Positions 1 through 11,338 of a DNA stretch of 64,000 nt are shown here, in pieces (position 1 is the stretch's first letter; each line of letters opens with the position of its first letter). The stretch spans positions 581,889 through 645,888 of the forward strand of contig NW_006920880.1 of the NCBI RefSeq assembly GCF_000417875.1, read 5' to 3'. A model generated the notes under the pieces. It ran no database searches. It was not told the DNA's origin and saw only the letters and a program-made list of their open reading frames with translations. The position numbers and the translations under genes are program-made. Source of the DNA: Pseudozyma flocculosa PF-1. Taxonomy: Eukaryota; Basidiomycota; Ustilaginomycetes; Ustilaginales; Ustilaginaceae.

Positions 1-73
1 CAGTCTGACCCGCGCGTTCCTTCCTTGCCTCGTCTCTCTCTCCCTGCCCCTCTCCTCCCGCTCCCAGGCTCAG

Positions 74-485
74 CCAGATGATTCTCGACAAGGTCTTCCA
101 CGGTATCCTCGACCAAGGGGCGGGGTGCCTGGTCGTCTACGACGAGCCCCAAGAAGACGTGAGTCGTCCCGCTCGCCCCGGCCGTCCCCTGTGCGCGCCC
201 GATCGCGATGTCCCGTCCTTGTCCGTGTGCTGACGCTCGACCACGTCCCCTGCTCTCGCACGCACGCAGAAAACGTACGAGGTGACGCTAGAAACCCTAA
301 AGCACGTCGGCAACGTCATCGACAGCCTGTACAAGAAGGTGCGTCGTCGCAGCGCCGCGCTCTGCCCTAGCTCGTCCCCTCACAAGGGCCATCACTGACC
401 GACGCTTCCTATACCTCTTCCTTTCCTCCTCTGCTGCACTCCCCACTCGCCTCGTCGGGCTTCACAGGCCAACAAGCTTTCCTAG
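74..485 (+). CDS. RPN6: 26S proteasome regulatory subunit Rpn6 (PSMD11), C-terminal end only
   Basis: This is the 3' end of the gene for Rpn6, a lid subunit of the 19S regulatory particle that braces lid, base and 20S core. Three exons are visible: 74-158, 270-338 and 468-485. They join in frame to give about 57 residues, including [18 protein letters not shown], the VVYDEP stretch, and the terminal helix ending SLYKKANKLS, the conserved tail after the PCI domain in this family. The donors are GTGAGT and GTGCGT. Bases 1-73 are pyrimidine-rich and end in CAG, so they are read as the end of an upstream intron; the PCI domain and the rest of the protein lie off the left edge. The last exon encodes only five residues plus the stop. 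The gene converges on the aminotransferase gene, with about 110 bp between stop codons. The identification rests on remembered family sequence and is strong for so short a piece. Confidence 0.85.
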
Positions 486-595
486 CTTCCTGTCGTCGGC
501 TGCATCGCTCGGCAGCGTGGTCACATGGTAATGCCGATTCCTCATTCTCGTCGTCAATCCTCATGCTCGTCCGTTGCCGGCGAAGCGACGCCTCC

Positions 596-1302
596 TCACT
601 TTGTGGATGAGACGTCGACGTGAGGCTTTTGGGTACGGATGTATCCGCGGTTGAGGCTGTGTTTTCCCGCCTGGCTCGGGTGGGCCTTGGCGATGACGCG
701 CTCGAGTGCGTCGAGGCCGCGGTCGATCTGGTCAAGAGGCGGGCCGTACGAGATGCGGATGTACTGCTCGCAGGGCGACGAGATGACGTTGCGCCGGTGT
801 GCCGGGCTGTCCAGACCGGGAGGGGAGGGCAGATGAAGGGAGGTCAGGATCGATAGCGGCGAGTGATTATAGCCGCCGAGCTCATGCGACACAGAGTGCG
901 ACTCACTTGATGTCAAACGAGATGCCGGGCACGACAATCGTCTTTTCGCGCAGCAGCTCCTCAAACATGACGAGGCCAGAGTTGAGCGGGAACGGCAGAC
1001 TGGCCAGCGAGAGCCAGATGTAGAAGGTCGCTGGCGTTGCAGGGCGGCAGGGGCGGGAAAGCACACACACGAAGGGTCTCAGTCTCTCGAGGCCACCCTG
1101 GCACGGCGCGGGACGGGCGCGCATCTGGACTCACCCTGCGGCTCCGTCTTGACCGCCAGCCCCATCTTGGCGAGCCGGTCGAGGACGTGCCTTCGCTTGG
1201 CCCTGAAGTGCTTCTGGAGCGCCATGCGGTCCTGGTTGCACCGGTCGATGTCGAGCATCTGGAGCGCCAGGCACTGCATCGGGTGCGAGGAGCCACCGCT
1301 GT

Positions 1303-1343
<41 letters not shown>

Positions 1344-2563
1344 CGAGGACAGACGAGCACGAGGTCGGCATCAGAGTGCGGCGTGAGGGACAAGGCCGCG
1401 CGGGAGCTCTGTGCGACTCACTCGAGGTAGCTGCCGGACTCGTTGAGTGCGGTGATGACGTCTTCGCTGCCGACGACCCAGCACACGCGCCAGCCGGGCA
1501 GGCGCCAGCCCTTTGTGAGGCCGTCGATGAGGACGACGGGCGTGTCGTTGATATCGTCGATGTACTCGGCGGCCGAGTTGGCGCGGCCGAGGGGCCCCTC
1601 GTGGAGATACCAGCTGTAGAACTCGTCGAGCAAGATGGTGCAGCCGAGCTCCTTTGACATGTCGACGACGCGCTTGAGCTCGTCGCCCTCGAGCATCATG
1701 CCGGTCGGGTTGCGCGGGTTGCTGAGGAGCATCGACGACAGGCCGCGCCCCTTGATCTCCCTGGCCATGTCGTCGACGCTCAGCTTGAAGCCCTGCTCCT
1801 CTGCCGACAGCACCGTCGGGATGGGCGTCAGACCCTTGGTAGAGCCCAACAGCGGCTCGTAGCTCGTGTAGTCGGGCAGCTGGTAGCCAAGGTTGACGTT
1901 GCCAATGACGGCGGCGAGCCTGGCCATGCCCGCCCTTCCGCCGGGCACGATGCAGACGTTGGATGCGGTGAACTTCTTGTCGTGCTTCTGGCGGAACGTC
2001 TGGTTGTCTGCAGCGGCAGCGAGGTCGGCAGGCAGGGTCGGCAGGCGATCAGAGGTGGAAACGACCCCTGGGGACAGGGCTCATTCTGGTGCGGCCAACG
2101 TGCACCCACAGTAGTTTGCGACGGCCTTGCGGAGCTCGGGGATGCCCGTGTTTGGGGCGTACTCGTGGACCTGGTCGCCGAACTGCTCAAGGTCGAGGTG
2201 CTTGGGGCGTGGCACGGCTCCGGGTATGTCTCCAGTCTCTGGGGCGCCCTGGCCGAGGTTGGCCCACTCTGGGTGACCGTAGTGGAAACCGTTGGACATT
2301 GCGCGGTCGGTGACGTAGATGACGCCGGTGGAGCCGGGATGCTCGATGCCCGGGAGGTGGTCGTGGTCGGGTTCGTGATCGCCGTCGCCGTCGCCGCGGC
2401 GCTTTGCGGCATGGTGCCTGCGGGCGTGTCCCGGATGGGAGCGGAAGATCTGGTGGGCCTCGGACTCGCTCTCGTGCTGGATGGTCTGGATGACCTTGTC
2501 GGCGGCGCCGCGCAGCTTGTCGAGCGGCGAGGCGGAGCCGCTGTCGTTGTCGTGGTCGGTCAT
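596..2563 (-). CDS. PLP-dependent aminotransferase, 1-aminocyclopropane-1-carboxylate-synthase-like (class I/II)
   Basis: Five exons on the minus strand (2563-2110, 2007-1422, 1298-1135, 1030-907, 806-596) join in frame to 512 residues. Fold-type I PLP enzyme features are SNPRNPTG, the aspartate of ILLDEFYSWY, and the Schiff-base lysine in GLTKGWRLPGWRV, followed by YLDGGSSHPMQC and a C-terminal ISYGPP. These match fungal ACC-synthase/aspartate-aminotransferase-like enzymes. The substrate cannot be read from sequence, so ACC synthesis is only one possibility. The N terminus adds about 80 residues, including a His/Asp-rich linker, before the catalytic domain. The ATG at 2563 was chosen because the frame extends upstream only to non-ATG codons. 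The third intron (1299-1421) carries a CTG tract of 13 units just before its acceptor. The promoter is shared, divergently, with the ABC transporter gene. Confidence 0.85.
1304..1342. repeat. (CAG)13 / (CTG)13 trinucleotide microsatellite inside an intron
   Basis: Thirteen perfect CAG units on the plus strand. On the sense (minus) strand of the aminotransferase gene it reads CTG and ends a few bases before the CACAG acceptor of intron 1299-1421, where the polypyrimidine tract is expected. The plus-strand reading would be polyglutamine, but that frame is antisense to the real gene. Confidence 0.95.
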
Positions 2564-3307
2564 CGTGGGCCGAGGGAGGAGCGGAGGCGGTGCAGATGGC
2601 GCCGAGGATGCGAGGTGGGCCACGGTGTCGGCAGGGGTCCGGCGGCAGGGCTGGGCGGTGGCAGCTGTGGCGACGGTGGCGACGGTGGTGACGGTGGCGA
2701 GGGCGTCGATGATGGTGGCAGGGGGGCAGGCCGGAGGAGCCTAGCGGGCGGCGGGCCGAACCGACCTTGCTTTGATGCTCGACGGCCAGGCCGAGGCCAG
2801 GCAGGACGTCGTTGGTTGCCCGCCGGCTGGGCCCTGCCTGCTGCCTGATCTGGTCGAGCCCGGCGCAGCCGGTCGGTGGGCTCGGGATGGCCGCGTCTTG
2901 CCAGGGTCCACGAGGCCGGTTGGCCTGCCTGCCTGCCGCTGCCGGCGGCGATGCATGTGGAGGCTAGGCTGCGTCGTCGTCGGGCGCTGGCCCCTGCTGC
3001 CTCTGTGTGCTCTCATGCAGGGATGCGAGGCCCGGCGGGCAGCCACCCATCGCGTGATGGCCTGGCCTGGCCTGCCTCGCTCGCCCGTTGTGACTTTTCC
3101 GAGTGGGGCCTGCCTGCCTCCGCGTAATCACGTTGGCTGGCCAGCCCCCCACCCGCGAACTTTTCCCTGGCTGGCTGGCTTGGCTGGCTGGCTGGCGTAC
3201 CACCTGCTCGCGCTCTTCTCCCTCGCTCCCTCTCTCTCGACTCCACGGACTCCATATCGACCCTCTCCCAGCCTCTCTCTCGCCCCGGCCTCGATCTTTG
3301 ACGACAG
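2564..3307. promoter_or_regulatory. Divergent promoter between aminotransferase and ABC transporter genes
   Basis: This is 744 bp between the two start codons. No conserved coding frame is seen. It contains GGCTGGCT-type short repeats near 3167-3197 and a strongly CT-rich block at about 3210-3300 just before the ABC transporter start. CT-rich blocks of this kind are common in fungal core promoters and 5' leaders. No TATA box was assigned. Confidence 0.5.
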
Positions 3308-6300
3308 ATGTCGCTCCCAGTTGCGGCAATGGCGGCGCAGCGTGGCCCAAGCTACGACGTGGCCCTCACCGCGCTCCGCATCCTGCAGCCTTCGCTCATC
3401 CTCGTCGTCCTGCTCGTCTCGCTCCTCAGCAGGCCCACGCGCAACTTCTTCAAGGGCCTCTACAGCTATAGCGACCATGACGCCGCCTACTCGAGCCTCG
3501 AGCAGGCCGACGAAACGCCGTCGTCGGCTGCCGAACCGCAGCCCACGCCCGTCGTCGTGCCCGTGCGCTCCCGCCGCCGCTTCCTCACCCAGGCAATGAT
3601 CCTCGGCCTCGCCACCACCTACGCCGTATCCGGCGTCCTCATCATCCTCCGAGGTGTCATCCCGCCAAAGCAGTGGCAGCCCGACCTGCCCCTCTGGGGC
3701 GCCGTCGACATCCAGTCCCTCGGCGGCCTTCTCGGCTGGGGCCTTGTCGCCGTCGCCCTCCTGTGGGAGGAAAAGCAGCGCGGCAGGGGCACCTACGGCA
3801 GGGGCAAGGCCTTTTTCGCCTCGCTCGCCGGCGCCCTCGTCGACTGCGCCCTTGTCATCCTCTACGCCATCCCAAAGGAGAGGCGCGACCTGCCACACAC
3901 CAGCGGCTGGACCATCGGCCAGCTGGCCCTCGTCATCCTCCGCCTCCTCCTCCTCTACCCCGTCCTCATCGTCGCCCTCTCGTGGGACCGCACCCGCTTC
4001 GTACGTGCGTCCGAGCTCGCGGGCTCATCGCAGCCGGGGAGCGCCTCGCAGGCCGCCGACGAGCGTAGCAGCCTCCTCCAGCCGCCGGCCTCGACGGCTG
4101 CAGCGGCGGCGACTTCGTACGGCGCAGCATCGAACGGTACGGCCAACCCCGCTGCCGCAACCCCTGCCGCCGCCGCCGCCAAGTCGGCCACCGCCTCTGG
4201 CAGCCAGACGCCCAACCGCGATCCCAACGCCTCGATGGGCCTGTCGGTGGCCGCGCAGCCGCCGCCGCCCACGATGGCCGTCTTTTTCCAGCGTATCCGC
4301 ACCCTCTTCCCCTACCTCTGGCCGTCCAAGTCGTTCAAGCTGCAGTCCATCGCCGTCTTCTGCGTCGCGCTCCTCTTCTTTGGCCGCGTCGTCAACTTCT
4401 TCACCCCGCTCACGCTCGGCGAGGTCGTCGACGACCTCGGCCGCGGCGCTTCGCCCTGGTTCCACATTGTCGCCTACGCTGTGCTCAAGATGATGCAGGG
4501 CACCGGCGGCCTGATCAACACGCTGCAGAACATCCTCTGGGTCCCCGTCGAGCAGTACTCGGACCGCCAGATGAGCCTGATGGCGTTCAACCACCTTCTC
4601 AACCTCAGCATGGCCTTCCACACCCGCCGCAAGACGGGCGAGATCCTGCGCATCCTCGACCGCGGCGCCGCCGTCAACAACTTCTTCCAGTACCTCCTCT
4701 TTTCGCTGCTGCCCGTCTTCATCGACATCGCCGTCGCCATGATCTACATGACCCGCGTCTTCAGCTGGGGCACCGGCCTCGCCCTCTTTGTCGTCATGGT
4801 CGTCTACACCTGGGTCAGCGTGGCGCTGACCACCTGGCGCACCCAGCTGCGCCGCAACATGAACAACAAGGACTCGATCTGCCGGGCCATCAGCGCCGAC
4901 GTCCTGATCAACTACGAGACGGTCAAGTGCTATAGCAACGAGTCGTACGAGGCCGAGCGCTTCCGCAGCGCCATGCAGGACTACCAGCGCCACGAGTTCC
5001 AGGTGATTGGCAGCCTCAACACGCTCAACCTGTGCCAGAACCTCATCCTCTCATTCGGCACCCTCTTCTCGGTCATGCTCGTCGCCCGCGACGTTGTCCG
5101 CGGCGCGGTGTCGACGGCCCAGTTTGTCGTGTTCGTCACCTACCTCCAGCAGGTCTACGGTCCACTCTCGATGCTCGGCACCCTCTACCGCGTCGTCTCC
5201 AACAACCTCGTCGACACCGATAAGCTGATGGCGCTGCTGCAGGAGCAGACCGAGATCAAGGATGCGCCCGACGCCAAGGACCTCGTCGTCACCGACGGCG
5301 TCATCGAGTTTGACAACGTGCGCTTCTCGTACGACGGCAAGGTCGAGGCGCTCAAGGGCCTCAGCTTCAAGATTGACCGCCGCTCGAGCGTCGCCCTGGT
5401 CGGCGAGTCGGGCGCCGGCAAGTCGTCGGTGCTCCGCCTTCTCTATCGCTTCTACGACATCGACTCGGGCCGAATCCTGATCGACGGCCAGGACATCCGC
5501 AAGGTGACGCAAAAGAGCCTGCGCAGGGCCATCGGCGTCGTGCCGCAGGAGCCGTCGCTGTTCAACACCGACATCCGCCACAACATTCTCTACGGCAACC
5601 CCAAGGCGTCGGACGAGGCCGTCGAGGCCGCCGCGCTTGCCGCCCAGATCCACGACCGCATCCTCTCGTTCCCGGACGGCTACAGCACCGTCGTGGGCGA
5701 GCGCGGCGTGAGGCTGAGCGGCGGCGAAAAGCAGCGCGTGGCCATCGCACGCACCATCCTCAAGAACCCGCCGATTCTGCTCCTCGACGAGGCCACCTCG
5801 GCGCTCGACAGCCAGACGGAGCGGCAGCTGCAGGGCGCACTCAACACCGTCATGGAGGGCCGCTCCAGCCTGTCGATCGCCCACCGCCTCGGCACCATCA
5901 TCAACGTCGACACCATCATCGTCATGGACGCCGGCGTCGTCGTCGAGAGCGGCTCGCACGCCGAGCTGCTCGCCAAGGGAGGGCGCTACAGCAAGATGTG
6001 GGAGCAGCAGATCAAGACGCAAAAGGAGCAGGAGGCCGCTTCGGCGGCCATGGAGCAGGCCGAGGCCAAGAAGGACGGCTCCGACTCGGACGAGACGCCA
6101 GGGGGCGGAGGAGACCAGCCCGAGGCGCCCGCCGGCATGCTCGGAATCGTCCCGCCGAGCCAGACGGGCGAGGCGGAAAACCCGATCAGGGATGCGGCTG
6201 TCACCGCCGGCACGGCGGATGATGCCGAGACGGCGTCTCAGGCGCACGAGGGCGGCGATGCGGCCGCCGCTACGCAGGGCGAGGTCGCGGCCGCCGCCAG

Positions 6301-7024
6301 CCTGGCGCAGAAGACGGTTCCCGACGTGACGCCGGCACAGGAGGCCAATGAAGACGGCGCAGCGTCGGCTGCGGCCGATGCCGAGACCAAGCACGCGGCG
6401 TCCGCTCCGTCGCAGGCGCCCCAGACGCCTGCGCGGTCCTCATCCCGGCCGACGACCGATGCGAGCGGCGCCAACGGCCAGGCCGAAGAGGAGCAGCCGG
6501 CTGCTGCGTCGCCGTCTTCGAGTCCATCGAGCCCCAAGAAGCTGCGCCAGCGGGTGGCGAGTTTCCTGCGGAGGGACGGCAACGGCGCCGCCGCCGCCGA
6601 GGTCCAGAAGTCGATCGAGGGCACAATGGCGGCTCAGACGCAGCCGTCGGCACCCGATGCGGCCCGTCTGCAGGCATCGGCGGCGGACTTGGGCAGCGCC
6701 CAGACGTCGCCGAATCCGGACAGCGTCGGGTCCCAGTCGCCGATGCTGGGCGAGGACGGCGCCGAGACGGGACGCAGCCAGGCCGAGAAGAGGAGGCTGC
6801 AGAACCAGAAGAAGAACCGCAAGAAGAAGGAGCGCGAGAGGCGGCAGCGGGTGAGTGCGGCCGGGTCGCTGCGGCGCGAGTGACTGCAAGGACGACGACA
6901 GAGTGCTGACCGGAGCGACGATGCCTTGCCCATGTCTGGTTCCATCTCGACCCGCTCCTCGACGCCGCCTCGTGATCAGGAGGCCAGCAAGGCTGCGTCG
7001 TCGCAGGGCGAGGAGACCAAGTAG
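3308..7024 (+). CDS. HMT1-like ABC half-transporter (ABCB type, extra N-terminal membrane domain, long disordered tail)
   Basis: Two exons (3308-6850, 6980-7024) give 1195 residues. The N-terminal region has about five hydrophobic segments (near 24-41, 94-116, 133-152, 173-192, 204-227), the extra TMD0 of the HMT1/ABCB6 group. A Ser/Ala linker and a six-helix ABC membrane domain (about 340-640) follow. The nucleotide-binding domain has Walker A GESGAGKSS (about 698), signature LSGGEKQ (about 803), Walker B ILLLDEA (about 822) and H-loop SIAHRL. Fission-yeast Hmt1 exports glutathione or phytochelatin conjugates into the vacuole; a vacuolar thiol-conjugate or heavy-metal role here is inferred from the family. 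It is a half-transporter, so a homodimer is expected. Residues from about 900 form an Ala/Ser/Glu-rich tail ending in a Lys/Arg-rich segment. Hmt1 itself is shorter (about 830 residues) and lacks this tail. The short last exon follows a GTGAGT donor; without splicing, ten other residues end the protein at 6883. Confidence 0.85.
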
Positions 7025-7879
7025 CGGCGGGCGGCAGCGCCATCGCCTTTGCCACCGGCCCGTCCGATACCCTGCTCCGCGGGCTTGGAGCCGGCAACGC
7101 ACAGTCGTTTCTACCCCTCCCTACGATCGTTATCCGCGACAGCAAAGCACGTAGAGACGCTTCCCACAAACACCGGCTCTCGTCCTTTCGTCGCCATGCC
7201 ATTCCATGCCATGCCTGTCTGCCATCATTACTCTGCATCGTCTGCTGCCCTGCTTGAGCTCAGGCGGCGCCGCTGCCCAGCGAGCATGGCCATCGAGGAA
7301 CTGTGTGTGCGGGCCTTTGTACCAGCTGCGCCTTGGGTCGCGGGTCATTGCGGGCGCTGGAAGGGCGACGTGGACTGCGCGGCCTGGAGCGGCGTGATCG
7401 AGGCAGCTGGGCGCAGCCTGTGCGTGCGACGTGCAGCGCGTAGAGAGGCGGGTTGAGGTCGAGTGCGGCCTGGCCTGGCTGCGCCCCGCCTACGCCTGCA
7501 GCCCCACGCAAAGCCACTCAACGGCACTCTACCTCTCTCTCTTTCGCGCACGCACCCTGCCTTCGGAAGCTGGAATTTCATGCTGCCGCCTGCTGTGCTG
7601 CGTCGTGCTGGCCAGAGGCCCTCGGCCCAGCGTGCGAGGCGCTTTGGTGAGGCGCAGTCGGCCTCGGGCGTCTGGCGGGCTGGCGGGCTCGCCCTCCACC
7701 CTCAATCAGTCCTGTCCAGCCCCACCGCCTCGACCCACCACCACTACCGCCACCAACGCAATCGCCATCGCCACGCTCAATTCTCGAACCTCACCAGCAA
7801 AACGCAGCTCTCTCATTTTCAGCGCCGCTTCCGTCCACAGCCGCCTCCGCCTCGTCCAATAGCGGCATTCGATGCAAAC
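7025..7879. other. Intergenic, 3' of ABC transporter and promoter of DUF2408 gene
   Basis: No conserved reading frame is visible in these 855 bp. The last 150 bp before 7880 are C/A-rich (CACCACCACTACCGCC-like), which looks like a promoter or 5' leader. Confidence 0.5.
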
Positions 7880-10779
7880 ATGTCTGGCATTCCGCAGGAG
7901 GAGCTCCCGATCCTCGAGGCCCTGATCAAGTGAGCGTCCTTGGCACCGTCGCACCTTCGCGCCGTCGCGCTGGCCCCGAGCCTACGCTGACTCTCTCCGC
8001 TTCCTTTTCTGTCGAACGCCCTCAGCATTCGGAATCGCCTCACCGCGCTCAAGAAGAACAGCTCCGAGTTTATCCGCTCCCACGATGTCCAGCAGCTCTA
8101 CCAGCAGGCCATCAAGCAAGGTAAGCAAGCTCGCGACAGGGATCCGGCAGCGCCGCGTCATCCTGAGCAGTCCCGGCTCATTCGTTTCCTCTCCCTCGTC
8201 GCACATCCGTTCCGGTCTACTCCTCACTCCCCTGCAGTGACGAGGCTCAATGCGGTGCGCGATGAGCTCCAGGACTCGGCCCAGAGCTCGTCGGCGTCGG
8301 GCTCCGCTTCCACCTCGACCACGGCCAGCGAAGGCTCCGGTCAAGTGGCGTCGGAAGGTACCGGCGACGACTCACCCGTGACGCAGACCAACCGCGTCGA
8401 CACCACGCTCAACGACGTCTTCGCGCTGCTCAGCCTCTTCTTCCTCACCATCGGCAGGAGCCGCGAGAGCCCGGCCACGTTTTCGCAGCTCAGCTGCATG
8501 AAGGTGAGTGCAGAGGCGCCGCCTTCGATTGTTGAAGCGACAGCTGACATGCGGCGTGTTCCGCCCTGCCCTGCCTGTTCCTCTGCTTCGTCTCGCCTCG
8601 CCTCGCCTCGCCTCGCCTCGCAGCAACTGCTCGACCACCTGTCCGAGTCTGGCATCTACACCGAGGCAGATCTGCAGCCGTTTGCGGCTCGCGTCGCCGA
8701 GATGCGCGAGATCATCCGCAAGGACGCCGACAGTGGCAAGCAGCCTCCGCAGCTCACCAAGCTGATGATGCGCAAGCTTGAGGGATGCGGTGAGTGCTTT
8801 GCGACGCGGACTCGGCGCAGCGGTGACCCTTGTGCGTAGCTGGTTTTCACACCACTTTCCTGCCCGCTCTGCCTGGCCGAGCTTTCCCTGCCTGCAGAAA
8901 AGGTGCTCAAGAAGCTCGAGGGCACGCTCAAAGTTCTCTCGGTCGAGCTCGTGCCGTACCACCAGAAGATCGTCTCGATCCGTCGGCAGCTGGCGGCGGC
9001 CGCGGCCAAGCCCAAGCCGGCCAGGGCGGAGATCAAGGCCCTGCAGGAGGAGCTGCGGAAGCTCGACTCGAAGCGCGTCGACGGCAAGTTCCTGGGCCCA
9101 GGAGGCTCGTCGGTGCCTGCGGGCCAGGCGATCCTTGTCGGCCTGCTCGAGGAGTGCTTCGAGATCTGCCATGACATCACCGTCCGCAACGACGAGGTGC
9201 CCATGACGCTGCAGCCCATCTACGACCGGCTCAACGAGATCAAGTCGAACCTCGAGCACCTCGTCCTCACGCACCGGTGGACGTTGCGCGAGACCGACCT
9301 CTGGAACTACCAAGTTACGCTCAAGGAGATTGACCGGATGCGTGTCAACGGCAAGTTTGTCGACAGCGAGGGCAAGCAGCCCGAAGGCCAGCTGGTGAGT
9401 GCCGCCCGCCGTCGGTGCAGAGGACGTGCCCATGTCGCTCGCTCTCGATGCTGACTGCCTCGTTCCCTCTATGCGCTGCTTTCTGCCTCGTCGCCGCAGG
9501 TGCTGCTCTACCTCCTGCGCAGGTGTTACGGCCTCATCTACATGCTCGTCGCCTCGTCGGAGCCCATCTCCGAGGAGCTGATGCCGATCAGCAACAAGCT
9601 CTCGACGGTCTCCAAGTGCCTCAAGGAGGTCAGCAAGTACGGCGGCCCGTTCACGATGCGCGACCTCTATCCCTACCGGCTGGCGCTGCACCAGATCGGC
9701 AACATGCGCAGCCCGGTCAAGGACAAGGACGGCAACGACACCGGAGTCAAAAAGTGGCTCGGCCGCGACGGCAGCGTGCCCGAGGGCCAGGCCATTCTGC
9801 GGGCGCAGTTTGAAGAGGTGGAGCAGAGGATCGAAGAGAGTGAGTAGCGCGATGCATTGCTCGCCGAGATCGCTCCGACCGCTGACGCACACTCCCGATC
9901 CCGCCTCCGCCTGCATCCACCCACCACACCCGGCCAGTGCTCAACCGCGAGGATGAGGATGACGACGATGACGACGACGGCGAGTGGGACGGATCGACGG
10001 CATCCACAGTCAGCCAGAGCGATACGGACAGCGAGGCGGGGGACAGCGACGGCAGCGCGGAGCCGCCATCGGCCGACATGGTGCGGAATGCGCTGCTCTC
10101 GGCCGGCGGGCCGATGCTGGGCGGCAGCAGCAACGTCTCGGACGCGGCGTTGTCTTCGGCAGCGGCTTCGGCGACGGGTCCGCTGGAGGGGCCGTCGACG
10201 ACGGACGCGTCTGCGTCGAGCGGGCAGACGATCCGACCCCACGACGGCTTTGGCAGCGGGTCGCTCGAGGCGACACCAGTGGCTACCACGTTTGCGGCCA
10301 GCCAGCACCCGCCGCGGCCGCTCGCAAGCAGCAGGGCGCAGTCCGGAGCGTCCACTGGCGGATCTGCAGCAGCCTCGCCGGAGCCTCCGACCATGGTCCG
10401 CCAGAGCTCCAAGGCGGGCAAGAACTTCCGGGAGGGCGTCGGCGAGGTGACGGGACTGAGCTCGCGTTCGCCCATCGTCGGCGCCACGGCCGATGCGCAT
10501 GCCAACGCTACGGGTAGCAGCCTCTCTTCGACGTCGGCGCTGAGTTCGATTGGCTCTGCGATGCAGTCCCCCCCATCGGCGCGGCCCGCCGATGCAGGGA
10601 GCGAGCTTGGCACCAGCGGCAACCCGCTGCCGCCGGGCATGGCACCGTTGGCGGTCCCCATGCCTGGCCGCCTCGACGACGATGCGGCCGAAGGAGGGCC
10701 CGCGGTCGGGACCCACGTGGATGCTCTCATCTCTGGCATGGGCTCGACGCTGATCGATGACATGGCCAACAGCAATTGA
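7880..10779 (+). CDS. DUF2408 / UPF0662 family protein
   Basis: Seven exons (7880-7929, 8026-8120, 8238-8503, 8624-8789, 8898-9394, 9500-9839, 9938-10779) join without a frame error to 751 residues. The core matches the fungal DUF2408/UPF0662 family (S. pombe SPAC30C2.08, S. cerevisiae Ypl260w); its biochemical function is not known to me. Visible features are a helical N terminus (KNSSEFIRSHDVQQLYQQAI), a KKLEGTLKVLSVELVPYHQKI helix, and three related blocks at about 249-283, 339-372 and 425-462, each with a basic residue and Gly, then P-x-GQ followed by a helix. The C-terminal 270 residues are acidic and then Ser/Ala/Gly-rich and look disordered. There is no signal peptide or membrane segment, so the protein is probably soluble. 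The intron at 8504-8623 uses a CTCGC pentamer repeat as its polypyrimidine tract. Start chosen: ATG of MSGIPQEELPILEAL, open to the first donor. Confidence 0.85.
8590..8620 (+). repeat. (CTCGC)n pentanucleotide repeat at an intron 3' end
   Basis: About six tandem CTCGC/CTCGT units run directly into the CAG acceptor at 8621-8623 of the fourth exon of the DUF2408 gene. They serve as the pyrimidine tract. Confidence 0.85.
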
Positions 10780-11338
10780 CCGCGGCGTTGCGCTGCCACG
10801 GCCGCCGCTGTAGATTAGGCCGTTGCTTTATCGCCATACCCTCCGCTTTCGCAGCCAGCCAGCTGCTCGTCTATCTCCTCTCGTTCAGTCCGCTCGCAGA
10901 ATGAGTGACGAGGCAAGCCCAAATGCCCGTGTGTGGGGGGCGTTTGGCATGGCTTGGCCTGGCCTGGTCGAGGTCGGACGAGGCTGGGTCTCGCGGGCTT
11001 GAGGCTGGATCGCGTTACGGCCGAGAGAGACTGAGGCCACGCTCAGAGAAAGCGAGGCACGCGGCCCAAAAAACGGCGCGGCAGGCGGCTTCTTCTGACT
11101 GACGACGGGCGTACGTTTGTCTGTGGACCCACGAACGGCGAGCAGGCCAAAGGGCAGCACAGCAGCCCTCGTCATACCCACCTCTCGTTGGTCCCCACCT
11201 CATTTCGCCTGGCCACCACCACGCACACTCCTACCACTCTGCTCTTTTGCTGGCGCCACCGGAGCTCATCCTGGCTCCCGCCGTCTGCATTCGACCCATG
11301 CAAGCCGGCTGACTGCCCTCCCTCCGACACGCCTCAAG
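10780..11338. other. Intergenic between DUF2408 and nucleoporin genes
   Basis: 559 bp with no conserved frame. The last 150 bp are C/T-rich (CCACCTC, CACCACCACGCAC), consistent with a promoter and 5' leader for the nucleoporin gene. Confidence 0.5.

Noticed and set aside
1037..1657. Plus-strand open frame with 13 consecutive glutamines
   Set aside because: It is antisense to the well-supported aminotransferase gene; the glutamines come from an intronic CAG microsatellite.
2564..2623. Twenty-residue N-terminal extension of the aminotransferase
   Set aside because: The only start for it is GTG; the ATG at 2563 is the first usable start.
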